26,337 nt of DNA, taken from IMG/VR virus record IMGVR_UViG_3300042473_000195, positions 1-26,337 of that record. The stretch is one strand, 5' to 3'. This document shows positions 1 through 6,548 of the stretch, piece by piece (positions within the stretch are counted from its first letter, which is position 1; every line of letters starts with the position of its first letter). The translations under genes were made by a program, and so were the position numbers. Below the pieces are notes generated by a model. That model did no database searches. It saw nothing but the letters and a program-made list of their open reading frames with translations, and was not told the origin of the DNA. The stretch comes from a virus.

Positions 1-366
1 TGTGCCGGTCACTGCATTGCTCAAAGTGACGCCGCCGTAGGTAATAGCCGCATCAAACTGCGTTGCGCCAACGTGCCTGCTCGTCGTCCCCACCCACAGA
101 GCCTTCTGCGTGGATATACCGCCCGCCGTGATGATCGAGCCGGTAGTGGCTGAAGTCGCGTCAGTCGTTAGCGTGGAGCTAATGCCCTGCGCGAAGGGGA
201 CGCGGGCCGTGGTCGTCGTCTGCCCGTCCTTCGTGATCGCCGTGGACAAGCCCGTAGCCAGGTCCGCCGTGAGCGCGTTAAACGCCGTGGATGAGATGAC
301 CGTGCCAGTGACCACTGGCTGGCCACTAGAATTTATCTGAAAAACGCCGCTGCCGTTGTAGCTCAA
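1..366 (-). CDS. Tail fibre/appendage protein, N-terminal part (cut by left window edge)
   Basis: The minus strand stays open from a TTG codon at 366-364 to base 1, giving 122 codons with no stop, so the C-terminus lies outside the window. There is no in-frame ATG near the start. The TTG is chosen because AAGGAG (375-380 on the complement) sits eight bases upstream and no other start has such a site. The product begins LSYNGSGVFQINSSGQPVVTG and continues with TVISSTAFNALTADLATGLS and ITKDGQTTTTARVPFAQGI, a Ser/Thr/Gly-rich pattern I recognise from N-terminal regions of phage tail fibre or appendage proteins that attach to the virion. It is the last gene of the leftward structural cluster in view, 37 bases after the 574-residue candidate ejection protein. 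The receptor-binding end cannot be seen. Reading-frame confidence is high; the fibre role is inferred from composition and position. Confidence 0.75.
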   Translation of the reverse strand, partial: MSYNGSGVFQINSSGQPVVTGTVISSTAFNALTADLATGLSTAITKDGQTTTTARVPFAQGISSTLTTDATSATTGSIITAGGISTQKALWVGTTSRHVGATQFDAAITYGGVTLSNAVTGT

Positions 367-403
367 TGTGATTACTCCTTAAATTTGTGTGATGCGGGGC
401 GGG

Positions 404-2128
404 TCATGGGGTGAAGTCTTCGTAGTTGGGGCGGGTGGCTTGCCCGGCTGCCAGCGTTGAAACATTAACCGCGTTTGCGTTGTTCTTAAGCAATTCAGCC
501 AATTTTGCCGCCCGTGTAGCGTCAATCGCTTTTCTGCCTACCCCAGCAGCCTTGCCAGCATAATATGCGCCTTCGCCAACCAGACGCGGTGATGCAAGGG
601 CAAGACCAGCTAAAGTGGAAGGGGCAAAAAGAGCCGCCACTCCGCCAAGGCCGCCCGTGACCGCTCTAGCCATTCCACGCGGCAGTGGTGCGCTTAAAGA
701 CTGACCAGCTAGGGTGGGCAAAAGATTCTTAGCGCCATTATCAATGATATATTGAGCTAAAGCGGGCCGAGCAGACTGATTACTAGATACGTTGTTCCGC
801 AAAATAGACTGCAATTTCCTTATAGCAGTATCAGAACTTGCTTTGTCGCCAAGGGAAAAAGTCCTTTGAACATCGTTATAGAGATCGTCTGCCTCCATAA
901 AGTCTTTCATAACTTTAGCGTATTCTGGGTATTTATCGACAATTTGCTGTTTTACGGCATTATAAACATTGCCAACAATTTTTGACCCAGGCGAACCAGG
1001 CTTTGTCAGAGCAGACAAGTCTTCTTCATAAGCAAGATTGCCAATCTTCTTTTTAAGTGCGTCCAAACCTTCTGCGGTATGGAACTTACTTGGGTCAGAT
1101 TGACGCCAATCATCAACAACGCTTTGAATAGCTTCCTTTACCTTTTCAGCACTGCCGGAAATTGTTTTACCTTCAAAAGAGCCAACTTCAGAAGATTTTT
1201 TAATAGCTGAATCAATGGGGTCGAAATCAAGGGCTTCGGTTTTTCCGCCAATTGCTTTGGCAATCCCAGCTTTATATTCAGCCGTTTTTGCCGCCCTGGC
1301 ATTAGCAAGGGCGTCCTGTGCCAAATCAAGCGCATCGCGCGGGCTTGCTCCGGCCTTAAAATCAATCCTTAACTGGTCTTGAAACGCCTTGGCGGCAGAA
1401 GCGGCTTCTTCACCGCCTACAACTGACCCATAGCCAGCCTTGGCAGCTTCGCGGATAGACCCGGCTTCGGCACCAGTTGTGAACCCAAGGGCATTAGAAA
1501 CACTGGGTTCAACAGCCTTGCGGTTAACAAACCCCCCTACTTTTCCAAGCAGCGCAGCAGTTTTCTGAGGCAATGTCACGGGGTTGATAGCGCGGCCAGC
1601 CGTAGCAACCATTTCGCCCGTTCGGCCCAATTTACCAACCGTTCCCAACGCTGGGGCGACGATTGAACCTACATCGAGCGCCATACCGCCTGGATCAGTA
1701 GCCATTGTATTCTTGATATTGCGGTAATTGCCGTAGCGGTCATACAAAGCGTTTTCAACGGCTTGGATGGCTGATGTGTCATACGCCGGGGCGCTGCCGC
1801 GATACTGTTCAGGCGAAAGATTTCGGACTTGCTGAACCGCGCCAAGCCCAATATTTTTCACGCCAGAAAGAATGTTTTGAAAATTTTGTGCCTGTTGTTT
1901 GTTTTCTTCGTCCGTGCGTAAGAAATCAGGCTTCATAACTTCCCAAGCCATACTAGGCACAGCTTTGGCAACATCAACGGCAGCGCCAAGGGCTTGTCCC
2001 GGCAGTTTTTTAAGGCCAGCCATTGCTGACTCGCCAAGGGAAAGTTCTGGGTTTTTGGCCTTGGGTAGCTGTGCCACCTTGGCTTCGGCTGCCAGTAATT
2101 CAGCTTCGTCCGCTGCTGTCCAAGCCAT
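404..2128 (-). CDS. Candidate internal/ejected virion protein (574 aa)
   Basis: This is a long, mostly helical, Ala/Lys/Leu-rich protein without a signal peptide or enzymatic motif that I can see. Residues 1-20 form a short acidic-alanine helix (AADEAELLAAEAKVAQ) like the N-termini of phage DNA-transfer proteins. The middle (about 230-440) is charged and helical. Residues about 485-530 form a Gly/Ala-rich hydrophobic stretch (GGLGGVAALFAPSTLAGLAL) that could insert in a membrane. The start ATG overlaps the stop of the upstream 493-aa gene by one base (TAATG), which implies coupled translation. Its place between the 493-aa protein and the tail fibre matches where short-tailed phages keep ejection proteins. 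Function is inferred from position and composition, not from a recognised domain. Confidence 0.7.
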   Translation of the reverse strand: MAWTAADEAELLAAEAKVAQLPKAKNPELSLGESAMAGLKKLPGQALGAAVDVAKAVPSMAWEVMKPDFLRTDEENKQQAQNFQNILSGVKNIGLGAVQQVRNLSPEQYRGSAPAYDTSAIQAVENALYDRYGNYRNIKNTMATDPGGMALDVGSIVAPALGTVGKLGRTGEMVATAGRAINPVTLPQKTAALLGKVGGFVNRKAVEPSVSNALGFTTGAEAGSIREAAKAGYGSVVGGEEAASAAKAFQDQLRIDFKAGASPRDALDLAQDALANARAAKTAEYKAGIAKAIGGKTEALDFDPIDSAIKKSSEVGSFEGKTISGSAEKVKEAIQSVVDDWRQSDPSKFHTAEGLDALKKKIGNLAYEEDLSALTKPGSPGSKIVGNVYNAVKQQIVDKYPEYAKVMKDFMEADDLYNDVQRTFSLGDKASSDTAIRKLQSILRNNVSSNQSARPALAQYIIDNGAKNLLPTLAGQSLSAPLPRGMARAVTGGLGGVAALFAPSTLAGLALASPRLVGEGAYYAGKAAGVGRKAIDATRAAKLAELLKNNANAVNVSTLAAGQATRPNYEDFTP

Positions 2129-3609
2129 TAGTTTGCTCCCGCCGCTAAAGCTGCGTTTGCCGCAGCGAGCCGCGCTCTTTTACCAGCTTCCGAGTTGTCC
2201 ACTGGCTTATCGGGAATTACCGCTCGCGGTTTGTTAAATTTGTAATAATCAGCCGGGTAACCAGTGCTTCCTTCAATACTTTCCCTTGAATATCCAGAAC
2301 TCATTTGATTGTTAACTGCTCTATTCATAGCATTTTCTTCCAACTGGCGCTGCCGCTCAAGGTTGGCCTGTATCGTGGTTGCGTCCATATTGGGGTTTAC
2401 TGCAATTTTAAACCATTCTTCAATTTCGGACGGCGTAAGAGATGCGCCATACAATTTATTACGTATTTGCCCAGCCTTTGTGTTGTAAGCATTCCACCAC
2501 TGAACTGCTGGATCATTTTCGCTGTATTTCTTTTTCTGGGCCAAAACGTAATCACCGCCAAAACCAGCAACGCCCAATTTTGTGTATTCCGGCTTAAAAT
2601 CGTCTTTCAAGGATTTTGTTACATCATAAGCCGAGGCTTTGTCGGCCAATTCACCGGCCACCCTTGTGGGAAGCGCCTTCGGCACTACGCCGCCTTCAAC
2701 AACTCTGTTTCCTTGCAAAGAAAGGGCGCGGGCCTCTGCGTTAGTGCCAAAAAAGTTGGTGGTCTTGCCATCTTTGCCTGTAACTGTGTAAGCCTTTGAC
2801 GGTCCGGCAGCCGTAACCTGACGAAGTGCAACAGAATCCGCGTGGGCTTGCCGCCTAGCAGCAGCTTCTTCTCTAGCAACCCTGTCGGCTTCTTTTGCGC
2901 GTTCGGTGCGATATTGCACATCTTCATCGCGCTTCTTTGCCTCGAAAGCTTCTTGTCTGTTTAACCGTTCTTGGGTGGTCAAATACCGCGTATCTTCCAC
3001 TTCATTTTGCATATTCTGCATATACATAGGCGCAATTGCCGCCATGCTGGGGTGCGTTGCCATAGCAGCCATAATGCGATTGGTCTTTTCCGACCTGCTA
3101 AGTTTCTGCCCAGGCGTAAACGTACCTGGGACATATGCTCCCATGTTGCTTGCCTCGCCTTCCGGCATAAAGGATGTAGCCCCGCGCGGCATACCAATAG
3201 GCATGGTTTTGCTAGGTTGTTCTGACGGGAGATAATAGCCTTCCGTCTTAACGTCAGGCTTATCAGCCAAGCTAGCAAATATGTCGCTAACGTCCTTGGT
3301 TTCCTTAGCCTTAGCAGCGGTCAAGGCTTCATCAGCCTTACCGCCCATATACGCGCCCATAAACTGACTGAGCGCCTTGCCTAAGCCACCGGCAACGGAA
3401 GGCTGGGCTGCGATGCCCTTATAGGTCAGGACTTCGGGCTGCTGCTGGCCCTGCTGCATCAACAATTCGGCCAGCTTCTGCCGCTTGGCAATGGCCGCCG
3501 CCTGAGCCTCATACGGCAAGCCTGACAGGTCTTCACCCTTGGTCAGGCTAGTGAATGCGTTCTGGATAGGATTGACAACATATTGATTGAAATATGATTC
3601 TTCAGCCAT
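2128..3609 (-). CDS. Candidate ejected virion protein with N-terminal module shared with the 95-aa neighbour (493 aa)
   Basis: Residues about 40-95 carry a module, KLAELLMQQG...LTYKGIAAQPS...GGLGKAL...YM, that is also present in the 95-aa protein encoded immediately upstream. Residues about 215-260 are strongly charged (Lys/Glu/Arg/Ala-rich) and should form a coiled coil. A short beta-like segment (KAYTVTGKDGKTTNFFGTNAEA) follows at about 275-295. There is no transmembrane segment and no enzymatic motif. The stop overlaps the start of the 574-aa gene (TAATG), and only one base separates this start from the 95-aa gene's stop. Composition and placement between tail hub and fibre suggest an internal, injected protein. 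I do not recognise a named family. Confidence 0.7.
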   Translation of the reverse strand: MAEESYFNQYVVNPIQNAFTSLTKGEDLSGLPYEAQAAAIAKRQKLAELLMQQGQQQPEVLTYKGIAAQPSVAGGLGKALSQFMGAYMGGKADEALTAAKAKETKDVSDIFASLADKPDVKTEGYYLPSEQPSKTMPIGMPRGATSFMPEGEASNMGAYVPGTFTPGQKLSRSEKTNRIMAAMATHPSMAAIAPMYMQNMQNEVEDTRYLTTQERLNRQEAFEAKKRDEDVQYRTERAKEADRVAREEAAARRQAHADSVALRQVTAAGPSKAYTVTGKDGKTTNFFGTNAEARALSLQGNRVVEGGVVPKALPTRVAGELADKASAYDVTKSLKDDFKPEYTKLGVAGFGGDYVLAQKKKYSENDPAVQWWNAYNTKAGQIRNKLYGASLTPSEIEEWFKIAVNPNMDATTIQANLERQRQLEENAMNRAVNNQMSSGYSRESIEGSTGYPADYYKFNKPRAVIPDKPVDNSEAGKRARLAAANAALAAGAN

Positions 3610-3610
3610 T

Positions 3611-3898
3611 TTAGTTACCCGGAATCTTAATCATTGGGGTCGATGCAACAGCGGCAAGCGGGTCAGGTCTATTAGACATATAGCCAGAAACGCCCTTCAG
3701 GAGCGCGTTTCCAAAGCCTGCCGCCGCCGAAGGCATGGCGTGGATGCCCTTATAGGCGGTGGTTTCCAAACCACTGTCGCCCTGGGCCTGAAGCAAAGCG
3801 GCCAATTTCATGGCCTTAGCTTGGTCTTCCGGCGTGGATGGGGCGGTCAGGGATGTCTTAATGCTTTCCCACCAAGGCTTTTCGTCAGGTTCAGCCAT
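3611..3898 (-). CDS. Small paralogue of the 493-aa protein's N-terminus (95 aa)
   Basis: The product opens MAEPDEKPWWESIKTSL and then carries KLAALLQAQG...TAYKGIHAMPS...AGFGNALL...YM. This lines up with residues about 40-95 of the next gene's product: KLA-LL--QG, YKGI-A-PS, G-G-AL and YM match in order and with nearly the same spacing. It then ends after a short tail, so it looks like a stand-alone copy of that module rather than a truncated gene: it has its own start and stop. It overlaps the CysH-like gene's end by 8 bases and sits one base before the 493-aa gene. Likely a small virion or virion-assembly protein; the exact role is unknown. Confidence 0.7.
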   Translation of the reverse strand: MAEPDEKPWWESIKTSLTAPSTPEDQAKAMKLAALLQAQGDSGLETTAYKGIHAMPSAAAGFGNALLKGVSGYMSNRPDPLAAVASTPMIKIPGN

Positions 3899-4586
3899 TG
3901 AAAGCCTCCAATATCTTCATAGATGGAGCCAGCGCCGACTTCAAATCGGCCATGTTGACTGCATATTTAGCATAAAATTCAGGGTATTTCAGCTTTGTCC
4001 AAGCCACACGGTCAGCCGACTGGCCCAAATAGGCGGTGCAATCATAGCAATCTAGGCTCGTGTGCTTGATGGCATAGTGGTCAGGTAAAGCGGCCCGGTG
4101 CTGGAGGATGAACGCGAAGACCTGCTCCGCCGTCCATGTTTCCAAGGGCTGGACGAAGGTAATGCCATCGACAATTGAGCCGTCCACAGCAGTAGATTTA
4201 TGGTCTTCGTCTAGCCGCTGGCCGCGCACCAGGCTGGTAATCCCACGGTCTTTAGCCGCCTTGAGCAGCGGAACGGCTATATTCTCATGGCAGCAGCTAA
4301 AATATGTCTGGATTTTGACCGGCTTAGGACCAGTCATGGTCATACCAAACACCGTCCAATCGACGGGAACGACATCAGACGGGATGCCAGTCCGCTCAAT
4401 CTGGGCTTGCTGGTCAGACGGTATTTCAATGAATTCTTTGGCTTCTGCCTTTATTTCGTTAACGATTGCAATGGTTTCCGGGTAAGCCTTGCCGGTATTG
4501 ACCCACAGAACGACAGGCTGCTGCTCGCGGTACATATACCAGCAAGCCAGCGAGTCTTTACCGCCTGAGAAAGCCAATCCTAGCAT
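3891..4586 (-). CDS. PAPS/APS-reductase-like PP-loop protein (231 aa)
   Basis: The N-terminus has the PP-loop SGGKDS (residues 7-12), which binds the nucleotide phosphates in the adenine-nucleotide alpha-hydrolase fold of CysH, CysD and DndC-type proteins. VNTGKAYPE (29-37) and the PL-x-x-WT signature (147-152) also fit CysH. A Cys pair at 98-99 in SCCHENIAVPL and Cys180-x-x-Cys183 in DCYDCT match the CC...CxxC pattern that holds a 4Fe-4S cluster in assimilatory APS reductases. The C-terminal ECGLH-like motif with the catalytic Cys is absent: the protein ends KILEAFNG. It may therefore bind adenylated substrate and a cluster without doing classical sulphonucleotide reduction. The start overlaps the Gln-rich virion gene's stop (TGATG). 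The family call is firm; substrate and product are unknown. Confidence 0.9.
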   Translation of the reverse strand: MLGLAFSGGKDSLACWYMYREQQPVVLWVNTGKAYPETIAIVNEIKAEAKEFIEIPSDQQAQIERTGIPSDVVPVDWTVFGMTMTGPKPVKIQTYFSCCHENIAVPLLKAAKDRGITSLVRGQRLDEDHKSTAVDGSIVDGITFVQPLETWTAEQVFAFILQHRAALPDHYAIKHTSLDCYDCTAYLGQSADRVAWTKLKYPEFYAKYAVNMADLKSALAPSMKILEAFNG

Positions 4587-6145
4587 CAGAACGCCATACC
4601 TGCCGCACCGGCAACGCTGCCGAGCATACCCATCATGCCCTGATTGTTAGCCGCCGCCTGATTAGCCTGGATACCGTATTGATCCATCGCGGCCTGACCC
4701 TGCTGTTGGACGCCTTGGAAGACGGGCGCAGCCTGAATGTTCTGGCCGGCGTATGACTGGAACTGCGGGGCTTGTATCTGCGACCCGCTCATTAGGGCGC
4801 TGATCTGGTTCAGGGGCTGGTTATACAAGCCAAGCTGTTGAGCAAGGGCTTGCTGAGCAGCCGTATTTCCGAACTGGGCCGCGCCAAGGTTCTGGTTAAA
4901 CTGCTGGGCGGCAGCCTGATTATACAACCCAGCCGAAGCCCCGGCCTGACCGTAATTCTGGCCCATTGCGGCATTGGCTTGGTTCTGCGAACTCATGGCT
5001 TGGCCGTAATTCTGGCCGATAGCTTGGTTCAGAAGCTGCTGGGAACTCATGCCCTGCCCATAGTTCTGGGCAATGGCCTGATTGCGAGCTTGGTTGGCCT
5101 GTAAGCCCTGCCCAAAGTTCTGGCCGATAGCCTGATTGCCCATCTGCCGCGCTTGGGCGGCCTGACCAAAGCCCTGACCCAGAGCGGCATTATACAGCCC
5201 AGCCTGACCCATAGCCTGACCGTAGCCCTGCTGGTTGGCGCTCATGTCAAGGCCAATGCCCTGCAAGGCAGCCTGACTAAGCAGGTCGTTTTGACCCTGC
5301 TGCTGCTCGCGCATGGCGTTGTTCCACGCCTCAGACCCCGGCGTGATGCCCTGATTGGCAAGCTGCTGGGCAGTAGCGGCAGACTGCTGGGCAAGCTGCG
5401 GCTGGAGGCGGTTCATAATGGCCTGTTGACCTGTCATGCCCGCATTGACCGGCATTCTAGCCACCCCGGACATATCCGCGCCGGTCCTTAGATTGCCGTA
5501 CTGGTCGGCATTGACGCCCTGCGCCTGACCATAAGCCCCGGCGTCCACGCCCTGCGCCATGCCATACTGACCAGCCCCAACGCTCCCAGCCTGACCATAC
5601 GCGCCGGGGGCAACGCTACCAGCCATGCCGTACTGGCCCATGGCAGGTCCATAATTGACCGGCATCTGCTGGCCAAGAGAAGTCTGGATTTCAGGGCCTC
5701 TGTATTGGAAAGGCGTACCCATGACGTTCTGGGCAGTCGTAATGCCCTGCTGGCCTAGATCGGCAAGGCTGCGCTGAACGCGCTGCTGAGATTCAAGCGT
5801 TCTCTGCGCTTCAGGCGTCAGCGTCTGGGTGACGGTAGGCTGCATATCGCCAGCCGTCGTAAACTGTGAAATATCAGGTGCCGCGCCTTGATCTATGGCA
5901 TTGCCATACTCGTCCCGCTGGCCCTGCTGGTTTTGATAGTTCTGCATGGCCTGGTCATAGCCAGCCTGATCTACCTTTTTAGACTGGTTATATGTAACCG
6001 TCTGATTGCCATACGGGCTGATGATATTAGGGTTGCTGAGAACTGCGGACTGGCGCGCGGCATCAACATTGGCCGCACCCTGAGCAGTAGCTGCGGCAGC
6101 GTAATTAGGCGCTGCGGGCGGCGGCGGTGCTGAACTTTTTCCCAT
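4586..6145 (-). CDS. Gln/Ala/Gly-rich repeat virion protein (519 aa)
   Basis: The N-terminus MGKSSAPPPPAAPNYAAAA, followed by ISPYGNQTVTYNQ, is one I recognise from tail-region proteins of many podophages, usually of unknown function. Residues 170-224 are five 11-residue units of the type GQYGMAQGVDA. Residues about 236-300 hold a conserved helical stretch with LANQGITPGSEAW. Residues 305-430 are seven consecutive 18-residue units of the type GQNYGQAMSSQNQANAAM. The C-terminus (505-519) is Gly/Met/Ala-rich and hydrophobic. The ATG is preceded by a strong AGGAGA five bases upstream, which fixes the start although it lies 41 bases inside the acetyltransferase gene. Position after the tail hub suggests a tail or ejected protein that contacts DNA or membrane; this is inference. 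Confidence 0.85.
   Translation of the reverse strand: MGKSSAPPPPAAPNYAAAATAQGAANVDAARQSAVLSNPNIISPYGNQTVTYNQSKKVDQAGYDQAMQNYQNQQGQRDEYGNAIDQGAAPDISQFTTAGDMQPTVTQTLTPEAQRTLESQQRVQRSLADLGQQGITTAQNVMGTPFQYRGPEIQTSLGQQMPVNYGPAMGQYGMAGSVAPGAYGQAGSVGAGQYGMAQGVDAGAYGQAQGVNADQYGNLRTGADMSGVARMPVNAGMTGQQAIMNRLQPQLAQQSAATAQQLANQGITPGSEAWNNAMREQQQGQNDLLSQAALQGIGLDMSANQQGYGQAMGQAGLYNAALGQGFGQAAQARQMGNQAIGQNFGQGLQANQARNQAIAQNYGQGMSSQQLLNQAIGQNYGQAMSSQNQANAAMGQNYGQAGASAGLYNQAAAQQFNQNLGAAQFGNTAAQQALAQQLGLYNQPLNQISALMSGSQIQAPQFQSYAGQNIQAAPVFQGVQQQGQAAMDQYGIQANQAAANNQGMMGMLGSVAGAAGMAF
4856..5233 (-). repeat. Seven tandem 54-bp units encoding an 18-residue repeat
   Basis: Within the 519-aa virion protein, residues 305-430 divide into seven in-register units of exactly 18 residues, each starting [GA]Q[NQG][FY][GN]Q and most ending N-x-A-x. 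The DNA copies have diverged, so the selection appears to be on the protein pattern. Eighteen residues is five turns of an ideal alpha helix, so each unit would present the same face. Confidence 0.85.
5474..5638 (-). repeat. Five tandem 33-bp units encoding an 11-residue repeat
   Basis: Residues 170-224 of the 519-aa protein are five consecutive 11-residue units: GQYGMAGSVAP, GAYGQAGSVGA, GQYGMAQGVDA, GAYGQAQGVNA and DQYGNLRTGAD. Odd and even copies alternate QYGM and AYGQ, suggesting duplication of a 22-residue pair. Confidence 0.85.
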
Positions 6146-6548
6146 AACGATCTCCTAAAAACCTGCAATACGCTTTTTTAAGCGTATAAATTACTATGTC
6201 ACCTTCGGGGCTTGCGTCGGCTATTCTGCCTTCTTCCGCAAACCCCATTTTTTCAACCAATTTCATACTCTTTGCGTTTGTACTTCCGACTGGCAATATC
6301 ACCTTATCGACATTGCAAACGTTGTAGGCGTAGTCAAAAACCGCTCCAAGATAGGCTGGCGTCAAACGCCCTTCGATGCCCATGTGAGCCATAATTGATC
6401 GGCCATTCCAGTTCTCGTACAATACTCCCGCAATAATCTTGCCGTCTTTTACTAATCCAATAGCGGTATCACCTTCGTGATAGACGCCATTAATTTTCTC
6501 AGCCACCCATCTTCCGATGTGCGGCCCGCTAACTATACGCCCGCCCAT
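6105..6548 (-). CDS. GNAT-family N-acetyltransferase (147 aa)
   Basis: The product matches the small GNAT acetyltransferases common in phage tail operons: IVSGPHIGRWVAEK at the N-terminus, AIGLVKDGKIIAGVLYENWNGRSIMAH (residues 29-55) as the central strands, YNVCNVDKVILPVGSTNAKSMKLVEKMGF (75-103) containing the Asn and the helix that contact acetyl-CoA in this fold, and a last strand DIVIYTL. The start is ATG at 6548, which overlaps the end of the gp10-like gene by 16 bases; an upstream ATG at 6656 would overlap by 124 bases and add non-family sequence. The 3' end overlaps the Gln-rich protein gene by 41 bases. The acceptor substrate is unknown; a virion or host-surface target is possible but not shown. 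Confidence 0.85.
   Translation of the reverse strand: MGGRIVSGPHIGRWVAEKINGVYHEGDTAIGLVKDGKIIAGVLYENWNGRSIMAHMGIEGRLTPAYLGAVFDYAYNVCNVDKVILPVGSTNAKSMKLVEKMGFAEEGRIADASPEGDIVIYTLKKAYCRFLGDRYGKKFSTAAARSA

Noticed and set aside
110-340. Plus-strand ORF of 76 codons at the left end
   Set aside because: It is the antisense shadow of the TTG-started fibre gene, which has a strong ribosome site and fibre-like product.
2305-2799. Plus-strand ORF of 164 codons
   Set aside because: It lies wholly opposite the 493-aa gene, has no ribosome site and a Phe/Cys-rich composition typical of antisense frames.
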